Notes: generated by a model not told the origin, from the sequence alone. A stretch of 64,000 nt of DNA from Australimonas brisbanensis (GCA_038147155.1 JAYQTA010000006.1:89764-153763); one strand, 5' to 3'. Shown: positions 32,194-41,325, numbered from the stretch's first letter. Numbers and translations: made by a program.

Positions 32194-33209
32194 GCGCCCC
32201 GCTGGTGGACACCCTGGGGCGTCCGGTGCGCGACCTGCGCATCAGCGTCACCGACCGGTGCAACCTGCGCTGCACCTACTGCATGCCCGCCGAGGTGTAC
32301 GGCGAGCGCTTCCACTTCCTGCCCCGGGCCGAGGTGCTCTCCTTCGAGGAGACGGCGCGCCTCGCTCGCCTGTTCGTGGCGGCGGGCGCAGTGAAGCTGC
32401 GCATCACCGGCGGCGAGCCGCTGGTGCGCGCGGACGTGGACCGGCTGGTGGGGATGCTGGCGGCCCTGCCCGGCGTGGAAGACCTGACGCTCACCACTAA
32501 CGGCCTGCTGCTGGCCCAGCACGCCCAGCGCCTTGCGGCGGCGGGGCTGCGGCGGCTGACGGTGAGCCTGGACAGCCTGGACCCGGCGGTGTTCGGCCGC
32601 ATGAACGGGCGCGGCGCATCGCCCCAGCAGGTGCTGGACGGCATCGCCGCCGCGCAGGCCGCGGGCCTGGGCCCGGTGAAGGTGAACGCCGTGGTGGAGC
32701 GCGGGGTGAACGAGCACACCGTGCTGGACATGGTGGAGCACTTCCGGGGCACGGGCGTGAGCGTGCGGTTCATCGAGTACATGGACGTGGGCACCCTGAA
32801 CGCGTGGGACCGCTCCCGCGTGGTGCCCTCCCGCGAACTGCTGGCCCGCATCGGCGAGCGCTGGCCCGTGGAGCCCGTGGAGCCCGCCTACCGGGGCGAG
32901 GTGGCCGAGCGCTACCGCTTCCTGGACGGTGCGGGTGAGGTGGGGTTCATCTCCTCGGTCACGCAGCCCTTCTGCGCCGACTGCACCCGCGTGCGCCTCT
33001 CCCCCGACGGCAAGGTGTTCACCTGCCTGTTCGCCTCGGACGGCACCGACCTGCGCGCCCCGCTGCGGGCGGGTGAGGACGACGCCGCGCTGGCCGCGCG
33101 CATCGCGGGCCTGTGGCGCGCGCGGGCCGACCGCTACTCCGAGCAGCGTGCGGGCCTGGCGGGCGCGGGCAGGGAGCGGCGCGTCGAGATGTACCGGATC
33201 GGCGGGTAG
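32190..33209 (+). CDS. moaA: GTP 3',8-cyclase (molybdenum cofactor step 1)
   Basis: A 339-residue radical SAM enzyme converting GTP to 3',8-cH2GTP. The N-terminal cluster motif is CNLRCTYC (Cys24, 28, 31). GGEP-type SAM contact is ITGGEPLVR. The C-terminal substrate cluster is FCADCTRVRLSPDGKVFTC (Cys262, 265, 279). The protein ends in the essential GG. The GTG start at 32190 overlaps the rdgB stop. The partner moaC lies one gene downstream, past rnhA. Confidence 0.96.
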   Translation: MSAPLVDTLGRPVRDLRISVTDRCNLRCTYCMPAEVYGERFHFLPRAEVLSFEETARLARLFVAAGAVKLRITGGEPLVRADVDRLVGMLAALPGVEDLTLTTNGLLLAQHAQRLAAAGLRRLTVSLDSLDPAVFGRMNGRGASPQQVLDGIAAAQAAGLGPVKVNAVVERGVNEHTVLDMVEHFRGTGVSVRFIEYMDVGTLNAWDRSRVVPSRELLARIGERWPVEPVEPAYRGEVAERYRFLDGAGEVGFISSVTQPFCADCTRVRLSPDGKVFTCLFASDGTDLRAPLRAGEDDAALAARIAGLWRARADRYSEQRAGLAGAGRERRVEMYRIGG

Positions 33210-33216
33210 GAGCGCC

Positions 33217-33720
33217 ATGCCTGAATCGCTGAAAGAGGTGGTGCTCTACACCGACGGCGCCTGCTCCGGGAACCCCGGCCCCGGCGGTTACGGCACCGTG
33301 CTGCGCTACAACGGCACCCAGAAGGAGCTCTCCGGCGGGTTCCGGCGCACCACCAACAACCGCATGGAACTGCTGGCGGCCATCGTGGGGCTGGACGCGC
33401 TCAAGGAGCCATGCGCGGTGCACCTGCACTCCGACTCCCAGTACGTCATCAACGCCATGACCCAGGGCTGGGCGGAGCGCTGGCGGGCCAACGGCTGGCG
33501 GCGCAACAAGAAGGAGCGCGCCGTGAACCCCGACCTGTGGGAACGCCTGCTCGCGGCGGCCAAGCGCCACCGGGTGTCCTGGGTGTGGGTGCGCGGGCAC
33601 AACGGCGACCCGCTGAACGAGCGCGCCGACCGGCTGGCCGTGGCCGCCGCCGCCGCGCCGGGGCTGCCCACCGACGAAGCCTACGAACAGACCGAACGGA
33701 TGGAGGGGGCCCGTGCCTGA
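33217..33720 (+). CDS. rnhA: Ribonuclease HI
   Basis: A 167-residue nuclease cutting RNA in RNA-DNA hybrids. Catalytic acids are visible: Asp13 in LYTDGACSGNPGPGGYG, Glu51 in TTNNRMELLA, Asp73 in HSDSQYVINAM, and the last Asp in VRGHNGDPLNERADRLA. The basic handle WRANGWRRNKK is present. ATG 33217 follows TAGGAGCGCC. It lies between moaA and moaC and overlaps moaC by 8 bp, an unusual companion for Moco genes. Confidence 0.96.
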   Translation: MPESLKEVVLYTDGACSGNPGPGGYGTVLRYNGTQKELSGGFRRTTNNRMELLAAIVGLDALKEPCAVHLHSDSQYVINAMTQGWAERWRANGWRRNKKERAVNPDLWERLLAAAKRHRVSWVWVRGHNGDPLNERADRLAVAAAAAPGLPTDEAYEQTERMEGARA

Positions 33721-34201
33721 GGAGCGCGACTCGCTGACGCACCTGGACGCCCAGGGACGCGCGCACATGGTGGACGTGAGCGCCAAACCCGTCACCGCGC
33801 GCACCGCCACGGCGGAGGCCACCATCACCATGCGCCCGGACACCCTGGCGCGCATCCTGGACGGGTCCATGCCCAAGGGCGACGTGTTCACCGTGGCGCG
33901 CCTGGCCGGCATCAACGCCGCCAAGCACACCTGGGAGCTGATACCCCTCGCCCACCAGCTGCCCCTGGCGCAGGTGAGCGTGGACTTCACGCCCATCCCC
34001 GCCGCGGGCACGGTGCGCATCGAGGCCTCTGCCCGCACCAGCGCCCAGACGGGCGTGGAGATGGAGGCGCTCACGGCGGCCAGCATCGCAGCGCTCACGG
34101 TCTACGACATGTGCAAGGCCGTTGACCGCGCCATGCGCGTGGACGGCGTGCGTCTGCTGGAAAAGCACGGCGGCACGCACGGGGATTACGTCGCCGGGTA
34201 G
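33713..34201 (+). CDS. moaC: Cyclic pyranopterin monophosphate synthase
   Basis: A 162-residue enzyme making cPMP from the MoaA product. It has THLDAQGRAHMVDVSAKPVT at the start, KGDVFTVARLAGINAAKHT, LIPLAHQLPLAQVSVDF, and the conserved GVEMEALTAASIAALTVYDM with catalytic residues near DMCKAVDR. GTG 33713 lies inside the rnhA end (8-bp overlap), indicating coupled translation. No moaD, moaE or moeA is seen in the window. Confidence 0.95.
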   Translation: MPEERDSLTHLDAQGRAHMVDVSAKPVTARTATAEATITMRPDTLARILDGSMPKGDVFTVARLAGINAAKHTWELIPLAHQLPLAQVSVDFTPIPAAGTVRIEASARTSAQTGVEMEALTAASIAALTVYDMCKAVDRAMRVDGVRLLEKHGGTHGDYVAG

Positions 34202-34233
34202 CCCCCACCAACCCAGACAACGGAGTAGAGCAG

Positions 34234-34989
34234 ATGACCACCCCGCAGAACCTGTCAGCGGCCTTCGAGGCCGTGTCCAACGAACTGGTGCCCGTGTGGA
34301 AGGGCTTCAGCGACCTGTCCCCGGAGCAGGCCGCCTCCCACGTTGAGGCATCGCGCGATGCGTATCGGGCGCTGCTCCAGCCCTACGTCGCCCCGGTGAG
34401 CCCGGCGGCGGACGGTGCGCTTGAGGAGGCCTTCACCGCAGCGGCGCAGGCGTGCGGTGACGGCGACTTCCAGGAGTTCCGCCGCCAGCGCCAGGTGGTG
34501 CTCAAGAGCTTCCTGCACGCGTGCTACGACGGCGCCGTGGCGGGCCTGGACGCGCGCACCCCGGCGGCGGCCGCGCCGTGGCTGGCGCACATCCGCCTCA
34601 TGGGCAAGTGGGACGAGCGCCGCAACGCCGCCCTGCCCGCCGTGGAGGCGTTCCTGGCCAGCGGTGCCGAGGCGGACACGGTGCGCCAGGCGGTGCTGGC
34701 CTGGTTCGCCGGGCAGGTGAAGCACATGGCCGTTGAGGCCGCTGCCTACGCCCGCAAGGCCGACCACAACCAGGTGGTGCTGGAGGCGGTGGAGGCGCGG
34801 GTGTACCTGCGGCCCATCCGCCAGGCCCTCGCCGCCCACCTGGGTGAGGCGCAGACGGTGAGCATCCACGAGGCCATCGAAGCGCTGGCCGCCGTGCCGG
34901 CGGATGCGGAGGCCGAGGCGATGGGGGCGGCGGCCCAGCGGGTCATCGACCTGATCCCCTTTGACCGGGGCGCGGCTTCATCGCGCTAG
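34234..34989 (+). CDS. Unrecognised helical 251-residue protein
   Basis: Probably soluble and all-alpha: Ala/Glu/Arg-rich with no signal peptide or membrane span. It begins MTTPQNLSAAFEAVSNELVP. A region HIRLMGKWDERRNAALPAVE and a later AYARKADHNQVVLEAVEARV look conserved-like in polarity, but I cannot assign a family. ATG 34234 is preceded by CGGAGTAGAGCAG. It follows moaC by 32 bp in the same direction and could be the last gene of that run. Confidence 0.75.
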   Translation: MTTPQNLSAAFEAVSNELVPVWKGFSDLSPEQAASHVEASRDAYRALLQPYVAPVSPAADGALEEAFTAAAQACGDGDFQEFRRQRQVVLKSFLHACYDGAVAGLDARTPAAAAPWLAHIRLMGKWDERRNAALPAVEAFLASGAEADTVRQAVLAWFAGQVKHMAVEAAAYARKADHNQVVLEAVEARVYLRPIRQALAAHLGEAQTVSIHEAIEALAAVPADAEAEAMGAAAQRVIDLIPFDRGAASSR

Positions 34990-35033
34990 CCGGACGGGCG
35001 CGCGCAGCGGGTGGGCGCGCCGGTGCGCGTCTG

Positions 35034-35048
35034 TATAATCGGCGCGTA
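35034..35048 (+). promoter_or_regulatory. Consensus -10 TATAAT two bases from leaderless start
   Basis: A perfect TATAAT at 35034-35039 predicts +1 at about 35046, two bases before the ATG at 35048. There is no Shine-Dalgarno and no clear -35. Confidence 0.55.
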
Positions 35049-37060
35049 TGACCCAAGCCCACGACCCGCTCCTGGACGGCCTGAACCCCCAACAGTGCGA
35101 GGCTGTCCTGCACGTGGACGGCCCGCTGCTCATCGTGGCCGGGCCCGGCTCGGGCAAGACGCGGGTCATCACGCACCGCATCGCCTATCTGGTGCAGCGG
35201 GTGGGGGTGGGGCCGGGGCGCATCGGGGCGGTGACGTTCACCAACCGGGCGGCGCGGGAGATGCGCACGCGCCTGGAGGCGCTCTTAGGCTCTCGCGCGG
35301 GCGCGCTGACGGCGGGGACGTTCCACTCGCTGTGCGTGCGCATCCTGCGGGCGGATGGGGAGCACATCAACCTCCAGAGCGACTTCGTCATCATGGACGA
35401 CGACGACCAGCAGGGGCTGGTCAAGCGCGCCATGGAACTGGCGGAGGTGGACCCCAAGCGCTTCCCGCACCGGCAGATCCTCAACGCGATATCGGCGGCC
35501 AAGTCGCAGCTGCTGGGGCCAGAGGCGCTCGGCGGGAGCAACGCGTACTACGAGGAGGTGGTGCGCCGGGTGTTCGTGCAGTACCAGGCCCTCTTGGCGC
35601 GCTCCCACGCGGTGGACTTCGACGACCTGCTCACCAAGGTGGCCGAGCTGTTCCGCGAGGCCCCGGAGGTGCTGCGGCGCTACCAGGAGCGGTTCATCCA
35701 CCTGATGGTGGACGAGTTCCAGGACACCAACGTGGTGCAGTACCACCTGGCGCGCGAGTTGGCAGGCAAGTACCGCAACCTGGCGGTGGTGGGCGACCCG
35801 GACCAGTCGATCTACTCCTGGCGCAACGCGGACATCCGCAACATCCTCTCCTTCCAGAAGGACTACCCGGACGCGAAGACCATCAACCTGGGTCAGAACT
35901 ACCGCTCCTCGGCCAACATCCTGGAGGCGGCGCGCGGGGTGATCTCCTCCAACAAGAAGCGCCTCGACCAGAATCTGTTCACGGAGAACGCGCGCGGCGA
36001 GCCCATCGCCGTTGCCGAGGCCTACACGGAGGAAGAGGAGGCCCAGGCGGTGCTGGAGGAGGTGGAGCGCCTCACCCGGGAGGAGGGGTACGGCCTGGCC
36101 GACTGCGTGGTGACGTTCCGCGTCAACGCCCAATCGCGTGCGCTGGAGGAGGCGTGCCTGCGACACGGGGTGCCCTACCGGCTCATCGGCGGGGTGCGCT
36201 TCTACCAGCGGCGCGAGGTGAAGGACGCCCTCGCCTACCTGCGGCTGGTGCAGGACCCGTACGACGAGGCCTCGCTGGTGCGGGTGATCAACACGCCCAC
36301 GCGCGGCATCGGCAAGCGCACGGTGGATGACCTGCTGGCCTGGGCGCACCGCCAGAGCCTCCCCGCCTACGCGGCGCTCCAACTGCTAGCGGGCGACGAG
36401 GAGACGGGTACGCCCCCCGCCGATAGCCCCTTCGACGCGCGCCAGCGCCGGGGGCTGGTGGAGTTCTTGGGGCTGCTCAACGGGCTGCAGGAGGCGGCGG
36501 GCCAGGTCGAGCTGGCCGAGCTGGTGGACGAGGTGCTGGAGCGCACCGGCTACCGGGCGATGCTGCTGAATTCCGAGGAGCCCGACGCGGAGGACCGCCT
36601 CGACAACCTGCGCGAGCTGCGCGGGGTGGCGGCGGACCAGGCGGGGGCGCCGGCTGTCGAGACGCTGCCCCTGTTCCTGGAGCACACGGCGCTGGTGCAG
36701 GAGCAGGACAACCTGGACGCCGAGGGCCCCCAGTACCTCACGCTCATCACCCTGCACCAGATCAAGGGGCTGGAGTACCCGGTGGTGTTCATGACGGGCG
36801 TGGAGGAGGGGGTGCTGCCCCACATGCGCTCGCTGGACGATCCCGACCAGCTGGAAGAGGAGCGGCGCATCGCCTACGTGGGGATGACGCGCGCCAAGGA
36901 GCGGCTCTACCTGTTCCGCTCGTTTCGCCGCCGCCTGGCGGGCCAGACCGGCGCGACGGTGCCCTCCCGCTTCCTGCGCGACGTGCCCCCCACCCTGCTG
37001 CGGCCCATGGGCCGCCTGGGCGCGGGCGCGCCGCCTCCGTGCCCACGGGCCGCAGCATGA
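35048..37060 (+). CDS. pcrA: UvrD/PcrA-type DNA helicase, C-terminal tail out of frame
   Basis: A superfamily 1A 3'-5' helicase used in repair and in clearing recombinase or stalled replication. It contains NPQQCEAVLHVDGPLLIVAG (Q motif to Walker A, GPGSGKT at about 32-38), VTFTNRAAREMRTRLE (Ia), LMVDEFQDTN (II), VVGDPDQSIYSWRNAD (III), LGQNYRSS (IV), LITLHQIKGLEYPVVF (V) and AYVGMTRAKERLYL (VI). The frame ends at 37060 after a Pro/Ala-rich stretch. The expected tail of PcrA proteins lies in another frame just downstream (37039-37278), so a one-base slip near 37020-37040 is likely. Restored, the protein would be about 745 residues, the normal length. Confidence 0.92.
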   Translation: MTQAHDPLLDGLNPQQCEAVLHVDGPLLIVAGPGSGKTRVITHRIAYLVQRVGVGPGRIGAVTFTNRAAREMRTRLEALLGSRAGALTAGTFHSLCVRILRADGEHINLQSDFVIMDDDDQQGLVKRAMELAEVDPKRFPHRQILNAISAAKSQLLGPEALGGSNAYYEEVVRRVFVQYQALLARSHAVDFDDLLTKVAELFREAPEVLRRYQERFIHLMVDEFQDTNVVQYHLARELAGKYRNLAVVGDPDQSIYSWRNADIRNILSFQKDYPDAKTINLGQNYRSSANILEAARGVISSNKKRLDQNLFTENARGEPIAVAEAYTEEEEAQAVLEEVERLTREEGYGLADCVVTFRVNAQSRALEEACLRHGVPYRLIGGVRFYQRREVKDALAYLRLVQDPYDEASLVRVINTPTRGIGKRTVDDLLAWAHRQSLPAYAALQLLAGDEETGTPPADSPFDARQRRGLVEFLGLLNGLQEAAGQVELAELVDEVLERTGYRAMLLNSEEPDAEDRLDNLRELRGVAADQAGAPAVETLPLFLEHTALVQEQDNLDAEGPQYLTLITLHQIKGLEYPVVFMTGVEEGVLPHMRSLDDPDQLEEERRIAYVGMTRAKERLYLFRSFRRRLAGQTGATVPSRFLRDVPPTLLRPMGRLGAGAPPPCPRAAA

Positions 37061-37278
37061 CGGGGGTGGTGGGCCGCCCTGCCCCGGCGGGCAAGCCCTC
37101 GGACGGGCCGAGCCCCTTCGGCACGGGGGAGAAGGTGCGCCACGCCTCCTTCGGCGAGGGCATCGTGGTGAGCTGCACCCCCAAGGGGGGCGACTTCGAG
37201 GTGACGGTGGCCTTCAAGGGGGCATCGGGCGTCAAGCGCCTGCTGGCCTCCTTCGCCAAGCTGGAGCGCACCGGATGA
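37039..37278 (+). CDS. PcrA C-terminal SH3-like domain, separated by frameshift
   Basis: The frame encodes SPFGTGEKVRHASFGEGIVV, then EVTVAFKGASGVKRLLASFA and KLERTG. This is the RNA polymerase/DNA-contacting C-terminal domain that normally ends PcrA/UvrD. It has an ATG at 37066 but no ribosome site, so it was most probably fused to the preceding helicase. Its stop overlaps the ATG of the next gene (ATGA), as expected if translation reaches this point. Confidence 0.75.
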   Translation: MPTGRSMTGVVGRPAPAGKPSDGPSPFGTGEKVRHASFGEGIVVSCTPKGGDFEVTVAFKGASGVKRLLASFAKLERTG

Positions 37279-38009
37279 CCACCCCCCCGAGCGCCGAGCG
37301 CAGCCTGGGCCTCTCCATCGTGCTCCCCGCCTTCAACGAGGAAGCGCGCATCCGCCCCACGCTGGAGGGGTACGCGGGCCACTTCGCGCACCTGTACCGC
37401 GACGGGTTCGAGGTGCTGGTGGTGCTCAACGGCTGCACCGACGACACCCGCGCCGTGGTGGACGCGGTGGCGCGGGCCCACCCGCAGGTGCGCGCCGTGG
37501 AGTTCCCCCAGCCGCTGGGCAAGGGCGGGGCCATCTGGGAGGGGTTGGCGCTGGCGCGGGGCGCACGGCTGCTCTACGCCGACGCTGACAACATGGTGGA
37601 GGCGCCGGAGGCAGCGCTGCTGGTGCGCGCGCTGGACACCCACGACGTGGCCATCGCCAACCGGTTCGCGCGCCGGGGCGGGGGCGGCGGGCAGCCCCTG
37701 GTACGCCGGATGGTGAGCGTACTCTCCCGCCTGTGGGTGCGCGCCTTCCTGGGCCTCCCCTACGCCGACACCCAGTGCGGGGCCAAGGCCTTCCGGGCCC
37801 CCGCCTGGCGTGCGCTGTCCCCTCGCGTCCACGAGCACGGCTGGGCCTTCGACCTGGAGGTGCTGGCGCAGGCGCGCCGGGCCGGGCTGCGGGTGGCGGA
37901 GGTGCCGGTGCGCTGGCACCACATCGCCGCCGGGTCCAAGGTGCGCCCCTGGCGAGATGTGCCCGCGACGCTCTGGGCCACGCTGCGCATCAAGCGCCGC
38001 GCCCGCTAG
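37275..38009 (+). CDS. Family 2 glycosyltransferase (polyprenyl-phosphate type)
   Basis: A 244-residue GT-A fold enzyme like dolichyl-phosphate glucosyl/mannosyltransferases. It shows LSIVLPAFNEEARIRPTLEG, VVLNGCTDDTRAV, GKGGAIWEGLALARGARLLY and the Mg-sugar motif YADADNM, then YADTQCGAKAFRA and VPVRWHH. No membrane helices. It probably transfers a sugar from a nucleotide to a lipid phosphate. Translation is coupled to the helicase tail by ATGA. It is convergent with an MFS gene. Confidence 0.87.
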   Translation: MTTPPSAERSLGLSIVLPAFNEEARIRPTLEGYAGHFAHLYRDGFEVLVVLNGCTDDTRAVVDAVARAHPQVRAVEFPQPLGKGGAIWEGLALARGARLLYADADNMVEAPEAALLVRALDTHDVAIANRFARRGGGGGQPLVRRMVSVLSRLWVRAFLGLPYADTQCGAKAFRAPAWRALSPRVHEHGWAFDLEVLAQARRAGLRVAEVPVRWHHIAAGSKVRPWRDVPATLWATLRIKRRAR

Positions 38010-39235
38010 GTGCGCGTCAGCGTCTCCTTGGCCACGACCCACAGGGCCAGCCCGCCCAGGGCGATGAACGGCCCGTAGACCAGGAAGGGCACCCCCGGCC
38101 CGGAGGCATCGGTGAGCACGCCGCCCAGCAGGGGGGCGCTCACCCCGCCTATCTCGGCGGTGGTGCGCCGGAACGCCTGCAACCGCCCGCGCACCGCCTG
38201 CGGGAGGATGTCGTAGGTGGAGGCGGCCAGGGAGCCGAGGGAGAGGCCGTTGGCGATGCCCATGAACCCCACCAGCACCGCTAGCTGCGCGTAGGTGGTG
38301 GTGAAGGGCACCAGCAGGAAGGCGAGCCCCGGCAGCAGGGTGGACGGCACCGTGGCCCACTTGCGCCCCGCCTTGTCCAGCACGAACCCAGCGGGCAGGA
38401 TCATGGCGAACACCAACACGCCGGAGATGGAGAAGAGGCCGCCCACCTGGGTGGCCGTCAGGTCCAGCCGCTCCCCCGCGAACAGCGGCAGGATGGACTG
38501 GAGGGTGATGCGGAACACGAAGCCCGCCACGGTGGCGTACACCAGCACCCAGTAGGTGAGGCGCAGCCCCGGCGGCACCTGGGCGAAGAGCGCCCGCAGC
38601 GCCGCCATCCGGCCGCCGATGCCACGGCGCGTGGGCGGAGCATCCAGAGCAGGCGGGGCATGGCGCGCGCGGGCGTCGTGGGCGACCAGCCCCAGCGCCA
38701 CGGCGGCACCGGTGACGATGGCGAAGGCGATGAACACGGCGCGCAGCCCCAGGGTGTCGGCGAGCAGACCTCCGGCAAGCGGGCCCAGCGCCAGGCCCCC
38801 GGAGTGGGTGCCGTGGAAGGCGGCGAGGGCGCGGCCGCGCTGGCCCGTGTGCACCAGGTCTATCCCCGCCACCTCACGGCCCAGTGCCCAGAGCGAGTCA
38901 CCCACGCCCACCACCAGCATCGCCCCCAGCACGGGCGCGAACCAGGGGGTGGCCGCCGCACCCAGCGCACCCAACGCCATGAGCGCAGGGCCGCCCACCA
39001 GCAGATTGCGGGTGCCGAAGCGGTCGATGAAGAAACCCGCACCGGGGATGCCCAGGAACTTGCCCAGGGCGTAGGCGGTGACGATCTGTGCCGCGGTGCC
39101 CTCCGAGACCCCGTACACCTCGGACACCAGCACCAGGGTGGGCACCACCATGGCCCAGCCCACCCCGGAGGCGAGGGTGCCCGCGTACAGGTTGGCGAGC
39201 CCCCGCGCGGTGGGGGTGGTGAGGCGGCGCAGCAT
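38006..39235 (-). CDS. MFS transporter
   Basis: A 409-residue major-facilitator permease with about twelve helices; the loop after helix 2 reads FFIDRFGTRNLLVGG. I prefer ATG 39235: the alternative ATG at 39244 falls inside a TAGTAT -10 box (39248-39243), which places +1 one base before 39235, another leaderless arrangement. A CTGACC -35-like element is 18 bp upstream. Substrate unknown. It overlaps the convergent glycosyltransferase by 4 bp. Confidence 0.87.
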   Translation of the reverse strand: MLRRLTTPTARGLANLYAGTLASGVGWAMVVPTLVLVSEVYGVSEGTAAQIVTAYALGKFLGIPGAGFFIDRFGTRNLLVGGPALMALGALGAAATPWFAPVLGAMLVVGVGDSLWALGREVAGIDLVHTGQRGRALAAFHGTHSGGLALGPLAGGLLADTLGLRAVFIAFAIVTGAAVALGLVAHDARARHAPPALDAPPTRRGIGGRMAALRALFAQVPPGLRLTYWVLVYATVAGFVFRITLQSILPLFAGERLDLTATQVGGLFSISGVLVFAMILPAGFVLDKAGRKWATVPSTLLPGLAFLLVPFTTTYAQLAVLVGFMGIANGLSLGSLAASTYDILPQAVRGRLQAFRRTTAEIGGVSAPLLGGVLTDASGPGVPFLVYGPFIALGGLALWVVAKETLTRT

Positions 39236-39268
39236 AGCCGGCATACTACACCCGCCGGGGCCGGGTGG

Positions 39269-40018
39269 TCAGCGGGCGCGCCGCGGGCGCAGGCGCCATG
39301 CCACAAGGCGCAGGCAGAGGACGGCGAAGGTGAGCGCCTCGCGCGCCGTGGCCTTGGAGAGGCCCGTCTGGCGCTCCCGGAAGACGATGGGCCACTCGGC
39401 GACGCGCAGTTCCCGCCGGGTGGCGAGCAACTCCACCAGCCACTTGAACCCACCCGCCGAGTAGCGAGTGGGCATGCCCGTGAGCGCATCACGGGTGCAG
39501 AGGGCGTACCCGGTGAGAACGTCGTGCGTGCGCAGGCCCAGCGCCACCCGGGCGCCCAGGTTCATGACGCGGCTGATGACGCGCCGGGTGAGGGGCTGGT
39601 GGAGGAACGCCGAGCCGGAAACGTAGCGCGATCCCACCACCACGTCGAACCCCTCCTGAGCGCGGGCGAGCATCGCGGGCAGCTCCTCCGGGTCGTGGGA
39701 GAGGTCGGCGTCCATGACGGCAACGTACCGTCCGCGCGCCTGGGCTGCGCCCGCCAGCACCGCGCCGGCGAGGCCCGCCTTGCGCTGGCGGCGCACCAGC
39801 CGCACGCGTGGGTCCACGGCTGCCAGCGCGTCCACGGCCTCGGCGGTGCCATCAGGCGAGCCATCGTCCACCACCAGCACCTCAACGGGGGTTCCCGCCA
39901 GCGCCGCGAGGACGCGCGGGGCCAGCACGACGATGTTCTCCGCCTCGTTGTAGGTGGGGATGACCACCGAGACCAGCGGGGTGGGAGGGTGAGGGGTAGC
40001 GGGTGCAGCGGTGGTCAT
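39269..40018 (-). CDS. Dolichyl-phosphate mannosyltransferase-like glycosyltransferase
   Basis: A 249-residue GT2 enzyme of the DPM1 type: LVSVVIPTYNEAENIVVLAP, VLVVDDGSPDGTAEAVDAL, AGLAGAVLAGAAQARGRYV and VMDADLSHDPEELPAML (DAD metal motif). The conserved VVGSRYVSG and LTGYALCTRDAL follow. ATG 40018 is six bases after the stop of the geranylgeranyl-reductase-like gene, with a weak site (TAGGCGCG). It presumably makes a polyprenyl-phosphate sugar for envelope glycans, next to an isoprenoid-modifying reductase. Confidence 0.88.
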   Translation of the reverse strand: MTTAAPATPHPPTPLVSVVIPTYNEAENIVVLAPRVLAALAGTPVEVLVVDDGSPDGTAEAVDALAAVDPRVRLVRRQRKAGLAGAVLAGAAQARGRYVAVMDADLSHDPEELPAMLARAQEGFDVVVGSRYVSGSAFLHQPLTRRVISRVMNLGARVALGLRTHDVLTGYALCTRDALTGMPTRYSAGGFKWLVELLATRRELRVAEWPIVFRERQTGLSKATAREALTFAVLCLRLVAWRLRPRRAR

Positions 40019-40023
40019 CGCGC

Positions 40024-41193
40024 CTAGGTGGCCGTGGGCTGCTCCGCCGCGGCATGGCGCTGGAGGCGGCGCAGCACGCGGGTGAGGGGGCCGGAATGCC
40101 AATCGAAGGACGGGGCGATGAGCAGGCGCTGCACACCGGGCACCCGCAGCAGCCGGTGCAGGTGCTCCACCACCCCCTCGGGGATCGCCTCGAGCGCCCG
40201 GCGCAGCAGCACGCCCTGGCTGATCTCCGACCCCAGCAGCGAACGCCAGCGCTCCTCGTAGGGCGCCAGCGCCTCGGCGGTGGCCTCGCCCCCCTCCAGA
40301 GCCGTGGCCAGCACGTCAGCCGCGGCGTCAGCAGCCAGCAGGCCGTAGTAGATGCCGCCGCCGGAGGTGGGCTTCACCTGGCCCACCACATCGCCCACGG
40401 CCACCAGGCCCTCAGCGACGGCATGGTGCGGGATGCCCACAGGGATGGCCCGGCAGTGGAAGATCTCCTCCACGGGGCCCACGCGGCCCTCGTCCTGCAG
40501 GCGCGCAATCAGCGCACGCATGTGGTCCACCGTCCTGGTGCGGGAGAGGAGCCCCACCAGCGCGGTGCCCGGCTTCCAGGGCACCAGCCAGCCGAACCCA
40601 CCCTTGCCCAGCGCATCGCCGGTGAACACCTCCAGCTCGTGCACGTCCGGCGCGGCCACCACCGCCTGGCAGCCGCTGACCACGTCCTGCCCCTGGCTGA
40701 AACCCAGGCGGCGTGAGAGCGCCGAGCCGTAGCCGGTGGCCAGCACCGCCGCTCGCGCACTCAGGCGCACGGGCGCACCGTCCACCAGCGCCAGCAGGTC
40801 CGTGCGCCCCTCGCGCCGGTCGATGGACACGACGCGGGCCGAGGTGACCAGTTCAGCCCCGGCGGCAACGGCGCGGCGGGCCAGTTCGCGGTCGAGGCCC
40901 ACCCGGTCGAGGACCCGCGCCTGCACGGCGCGCCGGCGCACGGGCGCACCCCGGCCGGAGGGGGAACGCAGGACGAAGGAGGAGATGTCGCGCAGCACCA
41001 GCGCCTCAGGGAGGGCGTAGCGCTCGAAGCACTCGGTGGAGACGATGCCGGTGCAGTGGACCGGCATCCCCGGTGAGGCATCACGCTCCAAGAGCGCCAC
41101 GCGCAGGCCGCGCGCGGCCAACTGCTGGGCGGTGCGTGAGCCCGCGGGCCCCGCGCCCACCACCGCGACGTCGTAGGCTGCCGGGCCCGGCAT
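40024..41193 (-). CDS. Geranylgeranyl reductase family flavoprotein
   Basis: A 389-residue FAD protein. It has the dinucleotide-binding fold YDVAVVGAGPAGSRTAQQLA, ALLERDASPGMPVHCTGIV with the family Cys in HCTG, and the second FAD motif GLVAVGDVVGQVKPTSGGGI. It is related to enzymes saturating isoprenoid chains (ChlP, archaeal GGR). ATG 41193 follows GGGAGGACGCG; the frame to 41220 is longer but lacks a site. A TATACT box at 41275-41270 could be its -10. The next gene is a polyprenyl-phosphate glycosyltransferase, so reduction of a lipid carrier is a plausible role. Confidence 0.85.
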   Translation of the reverse strand: MPGPAAYDVAVVGAGPAGSRTAQQLAARGLRVALLERDASPGMPVHCTGIVSTECFERYALPEALVLRDISSFVLRSPSGRGAPVRRRAVQARVLDRVGLDRELARRAVAAGAELVTSARVVSIDRREGRTDLLALVDGAPVRLSARAAVLATGYGSALSRRLGFSQGQDVVSGCQAVVAAPDVHELEVFTGDALGKGGFGWLVPWKPGTALVGLLSRTRTVDHMRALIARLQDEGRVGPVEEIFHCRAIPVGIPHHAVAEGLVAVGDVVGQVKPTSGGGIYYGLLAADAAADVLATALEGGEATAEALAPYEERWRSLLGSEISQGVLLRRALEAIPEGVVEHLHRLLRVPGVQRLLIAPSFDWHSGPLTRVLRRLQRHAAAEQPTAT

Positions 41194-41325
41194 CGCGTCC
41201 TCCCTGCGCGGGATTCCCACAAGGGAAGCCCGTGCGGCGCATCACCACCCCAAGGGAGTGGGTGAACGGAGTATACCACGCGCGCGATGCGCTCCAGCGG
41301 CTTTACGGCGCAGTCCGCGCCCACC

